Assembly (NCBI RefSeq): GCF_018063565.1
Contig: NZ_JAGPBB010000027.1
Span: 1 to 43,457, forward strand
DNA: 43,457 nt
Reading direction: 5' to 3'
DNA from: Rhodoferax sp.
GTDB taxonomy: Bacteria > Pseudomonadota > Gammaproteobacteria > Burkholderiales > Burkholderiaceae_C
In this document: positions 30,021 through 38,737 of the stretch, piece after piece
Numbering within the stretch: the first letter of the stretch is position 1
Layout: every line of letters starts with the position of its first letter
Notes under the pieces: model-generated
Seen by the model: the letters and a program-made list of their open reading frames with translations, nothing else
Told to the model about the DNA's origin: nothing
Database searches by the model: none
Program-made: the position numbers and the translations under genes

Positions 30021-31724
30021 TCAAATTTTGTGCGTTGTGGCGTCTTCGAGAATCCAGCGCGCCGCCTTCTCCGCCATCATCAAGGTGGGTGCGTTGGTGT
30101 TGCCGCTGGTGATCAGCGGCATGGCGCCGGCGTCCACGACACGCAAGCCCGCCACCAGGCCCGTGGGGCCACGCACCCGCATCCGTGCGTCCAACACCGC
30201 CAGCGGGTCGTCGTCCCGGCCCATCTTGGTGGTGGCCACCGGATGGAATATGGTGGTGGCAATGTCACCGGCCAGACGCGCCAACTCGTCATCGGTCTGG
30301 AACTGCAAGCCCGGCTTGAACTCCTGCGGCAGGTACCGGGCCAAGGCCGGCTGCCCCACAATGGTGCGCGTGAGACGCAGCGAATCGGCCGCCACCTTGC
30401 GGTCGGCGTCGGTGCTGAGGTAATGGGGCGCAATAAGCGGTGGCACAGCAAAGTCGGGCGAGCTGATCTGTACGTGGCCGCGGCTGGTCGGATTGAGGTT
30501 GCACACGCTGGCGGTGAATGCCGCAAAATCATGCAGCGGCTTGCCAAAAGCCTCCAGACTCAAGGGTTGCACGTGGTACTCGATATTGGGGTAGGGCTGA
30601 CCGGGGTCACTGCGGGTAAAGGCACCGAGTTGACTGGGCGCCATGCTCATGGGGCCGGTGCGCTTCATGGCATATTCCAGGCCAATCATGGCCTTGCCCC
30701 ACCAGGAACTGGCCAGGGTGTTGAGGGTTTGGACACCCTGCACCTTGAACACCGCGCGGATCTGCAGGTGATCCTGCAAATTGCCACCGACGCCCGGCGC
30801 ATCGTGCAACACGCTGATGCCATGACGCTGCAATAATGCTCCGGGTCCGATGCCCGAAAGTTGCAACAGCTGCGGCGAGCCAATACTGCCCGCGCTCAAA
30901 ATCAGCTCGGCACTGGCGCTGACAGTCAGCATCTCGCCGCCCTTGAGGACCTGTACCCCGGTGCAGCGCAGGCTGCCGTCACCCTGTTGCACCAGTTCCA
31001 GACGCGCCGCCTGCGCCTGCGTCCACACCTGCAGGTTGGCGCGACCGTCACAGGCCGGGCGCAAAAACGCCTTGGCGGTATTCCATCGCCAGCCGGAGCG
31101 CTGGTTGACTTCGAAGTAACCCACCCCCTCGTTGGAGCCGGTATTGAAGTCGTCGGTGGCGGCAATGCCCGCCTGTTGTGCCGCCTGGGCAAAGGCGTCG
31201 AGCACATCCCAGCGCAGCCGTTGCTTCTCCACCCGCCACTCACCGCCGCGGCCGTGAAACTGTGCAAAAACTTCACGACTTTTTGCGCTAAAGCGCTTAT
31301 CTGTATTCACTTCTTCGCCATCCAATCGATAGTGACTTTCATGGCGAATAAAGTCCGGCAGGCAGTTCTGCCAGGCCCAGGCCGGCTCGCCCGTGAGCTG
31401 TGCCCAGGCATCGTAGTCCCGCGCCTGCCCGCGCATGTAGATCATGCCGTTGATGCTGCTGCAGCCGCCCAAAGTCTTGCCGCGCGGATACAACAGGGAG
31501 CGCCCATTGAGCCCGGCATCGGGCTGCGTGCGGTACAGCCAGTCGGTACGCGGGTTGTCGATGCAGTACAGGTACCCCACCGGAATGTGGATCCAGGGGT
31601 AACTGTCTGGCCCCCCCGCCTCCAGCAGCAACACCCGTTTGCTCGGGTCGGCGCTAAGCCGGTTGGCAAGCAGACATCCGGCCGTGCCGGCACCGACAAT
31701 GATGTAGTCAAAGTGTGTACCCAT
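30021..31724 (-). CDS. GMC-family FAD-dependent alcohol/choline dehydrogenase-like oxidoreductase
   Basis: This 567-residue flavoprotein of the glucose-methanol-choline family has the N-terminal FAD fold DYIIVGAGTAGCLLANRL, the GMC signature region around PRGKTLGGCSSINGMIYMRG, and the C-terminal active-site pair in HPVATTKMGRDDDP and SGNTNAPTLMMAEKAA. It probably oxidises an alcohol in an FAD- and electron-carrier-dependent way; the substrate (choline, aliphatic or aromatic alcohol) cannot be told. The ATG at 31724 follows GAGG and starts the fold immediately, although the frame is open further upstream. An AT-rich segment at about 31275-31310 encodes extra residues (NTDKRFSAKSRE) not expected in the family. 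Confidence 0.9.
   Translation of the reverse strand: MGTHFDYIIVGAGTAGCLLANRLSADPSKRVLLLEAGGPDSYPWIHIPVGYLYCIDNPRTDWLYRTQPDAGLNGRSLLYPRGKTLGGCSSINGMIYMRGQARDYDAWAQLTGEPAWAWQNCLPDFIRHESHYRLDGEEVNTDKRFSAKSREVFAQFHGRGGEWRVEKQRLRWDVLDAFAQAAQQAGIAATDDFNTGSNEGVGYFEVNQRSGWRWNTAKAFLRPACDGRANLQVWTQAQAARLELVQQGDGSLRCTGVQVLKGGEMLTVSASAELILSAGSIGSPQLLQLSGIGPGALLQRHGISVLHDAPGVGGNLQDHLQIRAVFKVQGVQTLNTLASSWWGKAMIGLEYAMKRTGPMSMAPSQLGAFTRSDPGQPYPNIEYHVQPLSLEAFGKPLHDFAAFTASVCNLNPTSRGHVQISSPDFAVPPLIAPHYLSTDADRKVAADSLRLTRTIVGQPALARYLPQEFKPGLQFQTDDELARLAGDIATTIFHPVATTKMGRDDDPLAVLDARMRVRGPTGLVAGLRVVDAGAMPLITSGNTNAPTLMMAEKAARWILEDATTHKI
31275..31312 (-). repeat. Possible degenerate dispersed-repeat copy inside the GMC oxidoreductase gene
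   Basis: Read on the minus strand the stretch contains ATAAGCGCTTTAGC, resembling the right end (AAGCGCTGG.AGC) of the 41-nt repeat, and is clearly more AT-rich than its flanks. No AGCT left end is found at the expected distance. It encodes an apparent insertion in the protein without breaking the frame. Weak evidence. Confidence 0.25.
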
Positions 31725-31849
31725 ACTGCCTCGCTTTCCGTCAGTCTGCGCCCGGCCCGAGCGGCCCCTTTGCGGGCATTTTGCCGCAATGCGGGTGTGT
31801 CTCTGCAGCAGCATTGCCGTTACGATGCACATACCTTGAAATTCACGCC

Positions 31850-32977
31850 ATGAACGAGCCCGCCCCGACCCTGGTTCTGCAGCCCTGCACCGACGGCACT
31901 TGTGCCGTGCTGGGCGGTTGCTGGGGTGCGGCGCGCCTGGCCGAACCTGCCAACTGGTCCCGTGTGACACAGGAGCTCGGCGCTTGCCAGGCGCAAACGG
32001 CCAGTTACCGCTGGGACCTGCGCGGTATCAAGCGGCTGGACCACACGGGTGCCCAACTGCTGTGGAACCACTGGGGACACCAATGGCCCGCCCGACTCGA
32101 CCTGCAACCCGGCCAGCGCGCCATGCTGGAACGGGTCGCCCGCTACACCACCGTCGCACCCAAACCACCCCCCTGGAACGCCTGGGTGAGTTTTCTGAAA
32201 CTCGGCGAAAAGGTCTGGGTGTTGATCGACCACGCGCAAGGCTTGCTGCGCCTGCTGGGTCAATTGCTGCTGGACCTGCTGCATCTGCTGCGCTCACCCC
32301 GGCGTGGGCCGTGGCGCGATGTATCGGGCCATCTGTACCACATTGGTGCCACTGCGCTGCCCATCACCGCGCTGGTGGGTTTCATGATTGGCATTGTGCT
32401 GGCGTATCTGATGTCGCGCCAATTGCGCCAGTTTGGCGCCGACACCTTCATCGTCAACATTCTGGGACTGGCGCTGATCCGCGAGCTGGGACCGATGCTG
32501 GCGGCCATTCTGATCGCCGGTCGTTCAGGCTCAGCCATCACCGCGCAGATCGGTGTGATGCGCGTCACCGAGGAGCTCGACGCCATGCGCGTCATGGGCA
32601 TCCCGAAAGGATACCGACTGGTGTTGCCTCGCGCACTCGCCATTGCGCTGGCGATGCCGCTGATTGCCGTGTGGACCACCGCGTCGGCCATGTTGGGCGG
32701 CATTCTGGCGGCCGATCTGGTGCTGGGTGTCACACCGGCCTACTTTTTTGCCACCCTGCCCAACGTGGTCGAAATCAGCAACCTGTGGCTGGCGCTGGGC
32801 AAGTCAGCCCTGTTTGGCGTGCTGATTGCGCTGATTGGCTGTCACTTTGGCCTGCGTGTCAAACCCAACACCGAGAGCCTCGGCCAGGGCACCACCGCCT
32901 CGGTGGTGACCAGCATCACGGTGGTGCTGCTGGTGGACGCGCTGGCGGCGGTGGTGTTCAAGAACATCGGACTATGA
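31850..32977 (+). CDS. mlaE: MlaE-family lipid ABC transporter permease with N-terminal STAS-like domain
   Basis: This 375-residue inner-membrane permease belongs to an MCE-type phospholipid transport system. The first ~110 residues form a soluble STAS/MlaB-like domain (YRWDLRGIKRLDHTGAQLLW), so the regulator MlaB is fused rather than separate. The rest holds the MlaE core with about five to six helices, including IRELGPMLAAILIAGRSGSA and the coupling-helix segment MRVTEELDAMRVMGIPKGY. The ATG at 31850 was chosen for the start of the STAS domain. The stop overlaps the ATPase start (ATGA at 32974-32977). The gene is transcribed divergently from the GMC oxidoreductase gene. Confidence 0.92.
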   Translation: MNEPAPTLVLQPCTDGTCAVLGGCWGAARLAEPANWSRVTQELGACQAQTASYRWDLRGIKRLDHTGAQLLWNHWGHQWPARLDLQPGQRAMLERVARYTTVAPKPPPWNAWVSFLKLGEKVWVLIDHAQGLLRLLGQLLLDLLHLLRSPRRGPWRDVSGHLYHIGATALPITALVGFMIGIVLAYLMSRQLRQFGADTFIVNILGLALIRELGPMLAAILIAGRSGSAITAQIGVMRVTEELDAMRVMGIPKGYRLVLPRALAIALAMPLIAVWTTASAMLGGILAADLVLGVTPAYFFATLPNVVEISNLWLALGKSALFGVLIALIGCHFGLRVKPNTESLGQGTTASVVTSITVVLLVDALAAVVFKNIGL

Positions 32978-33777
32978 ATCTGCCCGACCGTCGCGCGCCA
33001 GTGGTGCAGATCAAACAGCTGTGGTCGGTGTTTCACAGTGCCGGGCGAGATGTGGTGATCCACCAGAACCTCGATCTGAACATTGCGCAGGGCGAAATGT
33101 TGTCGATTGTGGGCGGCTCAGGCTCGGGCAAGACAGTATTGCTACGCCAGATTCTCGGGCTGGCGCACCCCAACCGCGGCAGCGTCACGGTGCTGGGTGA
33201 ACCGGCCGAACAGCTTGGGCGCGAAGGGGCTGCCAGCCGCGTCGGCATGCTGTTTCAGCACGGGGCGCTATTTTCGGCGTTCAGTGTCATCGACAACATC
33301 GCCTTTGCGCTGCGCGAACTCGGCACCTTGCCCAAAGACCTGATCCGCGACGTGGCGATGGTCAAGCTGCAAATGGTGGGGCTGGACGTATCGGCCGCGC
33401 ACAAGATGCCAGCCGACCTCTCGGGCGGCATGATCAAACGGGTGGCCCTGGCACGGGCACTGATCATGGACCCGCCGCTGCTGCTGCTCGACGAACCCAC
33501 CGCCGGGCTCGACCCCGGCAGCGCCGACGAGTTCTGTGCCCTGCTGAAGGCATTGCACCAGGAACTGGATCTGACCGTGGTGATGGTGACGCACGACCTC
33601 GACACCCTGCTGGAACTGTCCACCCGCATTGCCGTGGTGGCCGACAAACACATCGTCGCGCTGGGCAGCGCTGCCCAGGTGATGGCGCATCCGCACCCGT
33701 TCATCAAGGAGTTTTTTCTCGGCGAACGGGGTCTGCGGGCCGCTGCGCTGTTGCAAGACAACCCAAAAGCAGGTTAA
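32974..33777 (+). CDS. mlaF: MlaF-type ABC transporter ATPase
   Basis: This 267-residue cytoplasmic ATPase powers the MCE lipid transporter. Walker A is GGSGSGKT (47-54), the signature is LSGGM (149-153), Walker B is LLLLDEP (169-175), and the H-loop lies in VMVTHDLDTL. The Q-loop segment GMLFQHGALFSAFSV is typical of MlaF. Its start codon overlaps the permease stop, which fixes the start although the frame is open for about 1 kb upstream as a shadow of mlaE. MlaD follows 23 nt downstream. Confidence 0.95.
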   Translation: MNLPDRRAPVVQIKQLWSVFHSAGRDVVIHQNLDLNIAQGEMLSIVGGSGSGKTVLLRQILGLAHPNRGSVTVLGEPAEQLGREGAASRVGMLFQHGALFSAFSVIDNIAFALRELGTLPKDLIRDVAMVKLQMVGLDVSAAHKMPADLSGGMIKRVALARALIMDPPLLLLDEPTAGLDPGSADEFCALLKALHQELDLTVVMVTHDLDTLLELSTRIAVVADKHIVALGSAAQVMAHPHPFIKEFFLGERGLRAAALLQDNPKAG

Positions 33778-33800
33778 AACCCCGCCTACACACACCACTT

Positions 33801-34769
33801 ATGGAAAACAAATCCCACGCGCTCGCTGCCGGCGCCTTTGTCCTGTTGATGATGGCCATGCTGGTGGCAGCGGCCGTCTGGCTGACCCGCGACACCAGCG
33901 CCATGACCCTCTACGAACTGACCGGGCGTATCAACGTGACGGGTCTGCAGCCACAAGCCAGTGTGCGCCTGCGTGGCGTGCCGGTCGGCAAGGTGACACA
34001 GATCCGGCTCGACCCCGAGATACCCGGACAGGTGCTGGTGGGCATTGCCGTGAATGAGCAGACCCCGGTCAACAGTGACACCTTTGCCACCCTGGGTTAT
34101 CAGGGCGTGACCGGGCTGGCGTTTATCCAGCTCGATGACGCGGGTAGTGTTGCCACCCCGTCCCGGCCGATGTCCGGCGGACGCATCCCGCTGCGGGCAG
34201 GTTTGATCAGCAAACTCAGCGACCAGGGCGAACGCCTGTTGGGTCAGATGGAACAAGCCAGTGCCCGCCTGAACCAGCTGCTGGCACCGGACAACCAGCA
34301 AACGCTATTCACCGCCATTGCCCAGATCGGCCGCACCGCCAGCGAGCTGCAAACGCTTACGGCACAGGCACGCCAGACCTTGCCCGAGATGGCGCAAGGT
34401 GGCCGCGAGACGCTCGATGTGCTCAAACTCACCTCCAGGCGGGTGGGCGACAGCGCCGACGAGGCGCGTGCCTCAGCGCGTGCCTTCCGGCTGGTGACCG
34501 AACGCATGTATGCACCAGGCGGCACACTCGACCAGTTGGACCTGGGTGCCAGTATTCTGGTGGCTACCGGCAGCAGCCTGCGCATCAGCACCTTGCCCAG
34601 GGTGGACCAGGCCATCACCGAGGCCACCCACACCACCCACCAGCTGGGCGAACTCACACAGACCCTGACCGACAACCCGCAAGCCATTTTGCTCGGTAAA
34701 CCGGTGGCCACACCCGGACCCGGTGAGCCGGGTTTTGCGTCACCCGTCCCCGTTGGCGCTCGACCCTGA
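33801..34769 (+). CDS. mlaD: MlaD-family (MCE domain) substrate-binding protein
   Basis: This 322-residue protein is anchored by one N-terminal helix (about 9-28, AAGAFVLLMMAMLVAAAVWL) with the MCE domain in the periplasm at about 38-120 (GLQPQASVRLRGVPVGKVTQ, then LGYQGVTGLAFIQL). A long helical region rich in Gln, Ala and Thr follows, as in MlaD paralogues that span further across the periplasm than E. coli MlaD (183 residues). It should bind phospholipid in transit between the membranes. It lies between mlaF and the auxiliary lipoprotein gene; no clear ribosome-binding site precedes the ATG. Confidence 0.93.
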   Translation: MENKSHALAAGAFVLLMMAMLVAAAVWLTRDTSAMTLYELTGRINVTGLQPQASVRLRGVPVGKVTQIRLDPEIPGQVLVGIAVNEQTPVNSDTFATLGYQGVTGLAFIQLDDAGSVATPSRPMSGGRIPLRAGLISKLSDQGERLLGQMEQASARLNQLLAPDNQQTLFTAIAQIGRTASELQTLTAQARQTLPEMAQGGRETLDVLKLTSRRVGDSADEARASARAFRLVTERMYAPGGTLDQLDLGASILVATGSSLRISTLPRVDQAITEATHTTHQLGELTQTLTDNPQAILLGKPVATPGPGEPGFASPVPVGARP

Positions 34770-34781
34770 GACTATTTTGAT

Positions 34782-35507
34782 ATGAATATCGCAGCTATCA
34801 ATGCCGTACAGATATGCGCTAGAGGCATATTTGTCACCTTTTTCTTACTCCTGAGTGCCTGCAGCCTGCCACGCCCGGCACAAGCTCCAGTGGTGTATGA
34901 CTTTGGCCCTGGCGCACGGCAACAGGCCGCAACCCACCGCATGGCACCGTTGCCACCATTGGAGGTCAGTGCACCCCGCGCCAATGCGGCACTGTCAGGA
35001 CAGGCGGTGCTGTACCGGCTGACCTATGCCGACGCGCAGGCTCTTAAGCCCTACACGTTGGCGCGCTGGAGCATGCCACCGGCGCAGCTGATCGACCAGC
35101 GTTTGCGCGAGCAGCTGGGCCTGCGCCGCGCTGTCCTGGGTACCGGCGAACTGATGCCCACCCCGGCCGCCCGGCGTGCTGCCTCTGCCGCTGCGGGCAC
35201 CGCAGCCCTGGCGCCGTCAGTGAGCACCGCCGTGCCGATGAACCTGCGCCTGGAACTTGAAGAGTTCAGCCAGTTGTTTGATACACCGGAGCAAAGCCAT
35301 GCCCTGCTGCGACTGCGCGCCACGTTGACCCGGCGCAGCGCCGGCGGCGACACCCTGCTGGCGCAACGCAGTTTTGTCGTGCAACTGGCCGCAGCCACCG
35401 CTGACGCCGCCGGCGGGGTGCGCGCGCTGGCGGCTGCGGCAGATCAGGCCGTCAGCGAGATCGAGCGCTGGCTCGAACAGGTGCCGGCCGCGGAGCGCAC
35501 GCCATGA
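34782..35507 (+). CDS. ABC-type transport auxiliary lipoprotein (PqiC/YmbA-like)
   Basis: This 241-residue lipoprotein is the last gene of the MCE operon and probably the outer-membrane-facing partner of MlaD, in the way PqiC partners PqiB. The signal ends in FFLLLSACSLP with lipidated C27. The mature part includes the segments VVYDFGPGARQ, YRLTYADAQALKPYTLARWSMP and the domain up to residue ~225. The first 20 residues (MNIAAINAVQICARGIFVTF) are encoded by the repeat at 34782-34833 and are unusual for a lipoprotein signal. If a different start were used, no other ATG would keep the signal intact. The lipoprotein gene ends 68 nt before a convergent GGDEF/EAL gene. Confidence 0.85.
   Translation: MNIAAINAVQICARGIFVTFFLLLSACSLPRPAQAPVVYDFGPGARQQAATHRMAPLPPLEVSAPRANAALSGQAVLYRLTYADAQALKPYTLARWSMPPAQLIDQRLREQLGLRRAVLGTGELMPTPAARRAASAAAGTAALAPSVSTAVPMNLRLELEEFSQLFDTPEQSHALLRLRATLTRRSAGGDTLLAQRSFVVQLAAATADAAGGVRALAAAADQAVSEIERWLEQVPAAERTP
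34793..34833 (+). repeat. 41-nt dispersed repeat copy forming the 5' end of the lipoprotein gene
   Basis: AGCT (34793-34796), 17 nt, then ATGCGCTAGAGGCA and ending TTTG. It aligns without gaps with the minus-strand copy at 41561-41521 (26 of 41 identical) and with the leuS copy. The preceding ATGAATAT (34782-34789), shared with leuS, provides the start codon of the lipoprotein gene. Confidence 0.55.
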
Positions 35508-35575
35508 CCCGCCATGATGCCCCTTGCCCAATGGCGCGACTGATCGTCTGACGCTGGGACGCTGATCAGCCGGCG

Positions 35576-38500
35576 TCAAGGCCCGTCCGGGCGTGCCAGG
35601 CGTCGACGGGACAAGAAAAACTCCGCCGGCTCCGGTCGCCCGTACAGGTAACCCTGATGCACCACTTCGGCGCGAGCGTTGAGAAAATCGGCCTGCGCCT
35701 GGGTTTCCACACCCTCGGCCACCACTTTGAGATGCAGGTGCCGCGCAATCGCCAGAATGGTTTCCACCAGTGCGCCGTCGTCGGGGTTACTCGGGGCGTC
35801 CTGCACAAAAGTCTTGTCGATCTTCAGCTCATCAATCGGCAGGCGCTTCAGGTACGCCAGTGACGAGTAGCCAGTGCCAAAGTCATCGATCGAAAAGTGC
35901 ACGCCCAACTTGGACAGGCGGTTCATCTTGGCAATCAGTTCGTCGATGTTGTCAATCACCATGCCTTCGGTGATTTCGAGGGTCAGGTAGGCCGGGTCAC
36001 ATCCTTCCTGCTGCATCAGTCCCAGTAACCAGTTGACAAAGCCGCTCTGGCGAAAATGGCGTGGACTGATGTTGACCGACAGGCGCAGTGGGTAGCCGTC
36101 CAGTTCTTCGCGGGCCAGCAGACGGCAGGTTTCGCGGGTCACCCAGTTTTCCAGTTCGATGATCAGGTCAGACTCTTCAGCGATCGGAATGAATACACCC
36201 GGTGGCAACAGGCCGCGCTCTGGGTGCTGCCAGCGCACCAGTACCTCGCCACTGACCAGTTGTCGGCCGGCGTCGACCTGTGGCTGGATGTACAGCCGCA
36301 ACTCACCCGCACCGATCCCCTGGCGCAACGCGTGTTCGATCTGGAAACGCTGCTGCGTCAACTCGCCCATCGCCACGTCGAAAAACGCGCTCTGGTTGCC
36401 ACCGGCATCTTTGGCACGGTGCAGCGCCGTGTCGGCGCGGCGCAGCACCTCCTGGGGTGAGTCTTCCGCACCCAACGGAAAATGGGTGATGCCCAGACTG
36501 GCGGTGACCAAGGACACCTCGTCGCCAAAATCAAAGGGCTGCAACAGCGCCTCATGGATCCGCTCCGATACGCTCAGGGCATGGCGACTGGCGGTCACCG
36601 CAGTACCCTGCGCCACCAGCAGCAGGATGGCAAATTCGTCAGCGGCCACGCGGGTCAGCAGGTCGCCCTCGCGCAGCAGATGGCCAAGCCTCTCGCTGAC
36701 CGCGATCAGCAGCAAGTCACCTTGTCGGTGACCACGGGCGTCGTTGAGATTCTTGAACCGATCGATATTGAACAGGATAAACGAGTTCTCCATCTGCTGT
36801 CGCTTGGCCAATGCCAGGGCCAGCTCCAGTCGCTCCAGCAGCATCACCCGGTTGGGCAAACCGGTCAGCGTGTCATGGTAGGCCAGGCGATAGATCTGCG
36901 CCTGGGTCTTGCGCTGCTCGGTCACGTCCTGCTTCACCGCCAGGTAATGGTTGATGTTGCCATCGGCGCCACGCACCGGCGCGATGGTGGCGGTCTCGGT
37001 GTATTCACTGGCGTCCTTGCGCCGGTTGATGAATTCACCGCGCCAGATTTCACCGGCCTTCAGGGCCGTCCACAGCACCGGGTAGGTCTCGGGCGGGGTC
37101 TTGCCCGACTTGAACACTCGCGTGGTGTTGCCCAACAACTCGTCACGGCTGTACCCGGTGTTGGTGACCAGCGCAGCGTTGACGTACTCGATGCGCCCTG
37201 CCAGATCGGTGATGACGATGTTCTCCGGGCTTTGTTCCACCGCCAGCGACAGCTTGCGCAGCTGGCTCTCGGTCTGCAGGCGTTCGGTGATGTCGCGTGC
37301 AATCACCATCAGCGCCAAACGGCTGCCATCGGCGGCAAAAATCGGCATCTTGCGCACTTCGCTGATGCGCGGCGTGTCGCCTTGCGCAAAAATGTGCTCC
37401 GTGCTCAACGCCAGGGCGGCGCTCTGCCAGGCGTGTTCGTCGCTTTGTTGTGCCTCTTCGTGAAAAGCCTGAAACGCTGGTCGCAGTTGTGCCAGCTCGG
37501 CGTTGTTTTTGCCCATCCAGTCACAATCATCGAGCGCCAGTGCTTCACGCGCGGCAAGGTTGACCAGTTGCCAACGGCTTTGACCATCCTTGATGACCAC
37601 GATGTCGGGCAAAGCATCGATAAAGTTGCTCAGTCTTTGATGACTCTCCTGAAGTGCACGCGCCGCTTCACGGCTTTCTGAAATATCCCTGAACGCCACC
37701 ACCGCGCCCTGTATCACGCCATCGGCCAGCAACGGGGTCACGATCAAGGCCACCGGAAACCCGCGCCCATTCTGGCGCCAGAACCAGTCCTCGGACTGTC
37801 TGGGTTGACCGTCCAGCGAGGTCTGGTGTGCCGGGCAGTCGGCCACGGCATAGGGCACACCATCGGCACGGCTGTGGTGGAACAAGGCATGGGGATCAGC
37901 ACCCAGGGCCTGGCCCTCGGTCAAGCCGAGCATGGCCAGTGCCGCCGGATTGATGAAGGTGCACCGCCCATACCGGTCCTGACCATAAACCCCTTCACCC
38001 AGCGCCTGCAGGATGATTTTCTGTCGCGCCAGCAGTTCACCCAACTCCGCCACGCGCGACTGCACCGCCTCCGCCATGTGATTGAAATTCTGCGTCAACT
38101 GGCCAACCTCGTCGTTCGAGGTGTGGGGCACGCGAATCTGGTAATTGCCTGCGGCGATGCGACTGCTGGCCTCGGTCAGATGCGCCAGGTGTCGCGTCAG
38201 CCAGTAGCCCACACCGTAGAGCACCAGAAAACTCAGCAACAGTTCAATCGAGGCGATCAGTGCACCCTGAAACATCAGGTCACGTCGCGCCGTCTTGAGA
38301 AATTCCATCGACAGGCCATAGTGCACCATGCCATAACTCTGTCCCAACACATCGACCGGAAACCGCACGTGCAAGACATCAACGTTGCTGAAATCCGCCG
38401 ACGGCTCTGGCAATGCCTGATCTTCGGGCCAGTTGGACGACGCCAGCGTGTTGGTCAACGGGTCCGTCACCACCAGGTAGGTGATGTCTTCTGCCTGCCG

Positions 38501-38737
38501 CCAACCGTCGAGCACATCACGCAGTGAGGCGTAATCGCGCGCCGCCAATGGCAAGGCGACTGCAGTTTTATAGGCCAGTTCAATGGCGGTGAGGCGGCGC
38601 TCGGTTTGCCGCACCAAATGGGTGTCGATGAGCCGCAGGCTGTTGCCCACCAGCACCACCATCATGACCAGTTCGATCAGCAGGCTTGCAATGAACAGCC
38701 GAAAACGCAGTCCACGTGCAAAGCGCGGCCATGTCAT
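35576..38737 (-). CDS. Membrane PAS-GGDEF-EAL protein, probable c-di-GMP phosphodiesterase
   Basis: This 1053-residue sensor-effector has TM1 (about 12-31), a periplasmic domain (32-155), TM2 (157-180), a HAMP linker (181-235), three PAS domains (about 240-355, 368-485, 493-608), a GGDEF domain (615-785) and an EAL domain (795-1043). The GGDEF motif is AADEF (698-702), and the first metal-binding Asp is Asn657 (FNIDRF), so cyclase activity is unlikely. The EAL domain keeps E831 (in EVLVRW), N889, E921, D951-D952, K972, E1008 and Q1028, so cyclic-di-GMP hydrolysis is expected. Its start overlaps the stop of a PhnD-like binding protein (ATGA), suggesting that the pair forms one sensory unit. 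The signal is unknown. Confidence 0.93.
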   Translation of the reverse strand: MTWPRFARGLRFRLFIASLLIELVMMVVLVGNSLRLIDTHLVRQTERRLTAIELAYKTAVALPLAARDYASLRDVLDGWRQAEDITYLVVTDPLTNTLASSNWPEDQALPEPSADFSNVDVLHVRFPVDVLGQSYGMVHYGLSMEFLKTARRDLMFQGALIASIELLLSFLVLYGVGYWLTRHLAHLTEASSRIAAGNYQIRVPHTSNDEVGQLTQNFNHMAEAVQSRVAELGELLARQKIILQALGEGVYGQDRYGRCTFINPAALAMLGLTEGQALGADPHALFHHSRADGVPYAVADCPAHQTSLDGQPRQSEDWFWRQNGRGFPVALIVTPLLADGVIQGAVVAFRDISESREAARALQESHQRLSNFIDALPDIVVIKDGQSRWQLVNLAAREALALDDCDWMGKNNAELAQLRPAFQAFHEEAQQSDEHAWQSAALALSTEHIFAQGDTPRISEVRKMPIFAADGSRLALMVIARDITERLQTESQLRKLSLAVEQSPENIVITDLAGRIEYVNAALVTNTGYSRDELLGNTTRVFKSGKTPPETYPVLWTALKAGEIWRGEFINRRKDASEYTETATIAPVRGADGNINHYLAVKQDVTEQRKTQAQIYRLAYHDTLTGLPNRVMLLERLELALALAKRQQMENSFILFNIDRFKNLNDARGHRQGDLLLIAVSERLGHLLREGDLLTRVAADEFAILLLVAQGTAVTASRHALSVSERIHEALLQPFDFGDEVSLVTASLGITHFPLGAEDSPQEVLRRADTALHRAKDAGGNQSAFFDVAMGELTQQRFQIEHALRQGIGAGELRLYIQPQVDAGRQLVSGEVLVRWQHPERGLLPPGVFIPIAEESDLIIELENWVTRETCRLLAREELDGYPLRLSVNISPRHFRQSGFVNWLLGLMQQEGCDPAYLTLEITEGMVIDNIDELIAKMNRLSKLGVHFSIDDFGTGYSSLAYLKRLPIDELKIDKTFVQDAPSNPDDGALVETILAIARHLHLKVVAEGVETQAQADFLNARAEVVHQGYLYGRPEPAEFFLSRRRLARPDGP

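Noticed and set aside
30021-31970. Longer version of the GMC oxidoreductase starting at 31970
   Set aside because: The extra 82 residues run antisense across the mlaE start and lack any fold; ATG 31724 follows GAGG and starts the FAD domain directly.
31900-33777. Continuous frame joining sequence within mlaE to the MlaF ATPase, which would look like a 625-residue fusion
   Set aside because: The first ~358 codons are an out-of-frame shadow of mlaE; the ATG at 32974 overlapping the mlaE stop and the MlaF domain boundary fix the real start.
35508-35575. Weak inverted repeat (CTGATC...GATCAG) between the lipoprotein and GGDEF/EAL genes
   Set aside because: Only a 6-bp stem with a long loop and no T-run; not convincing as a terminator, though the two genes converge here.
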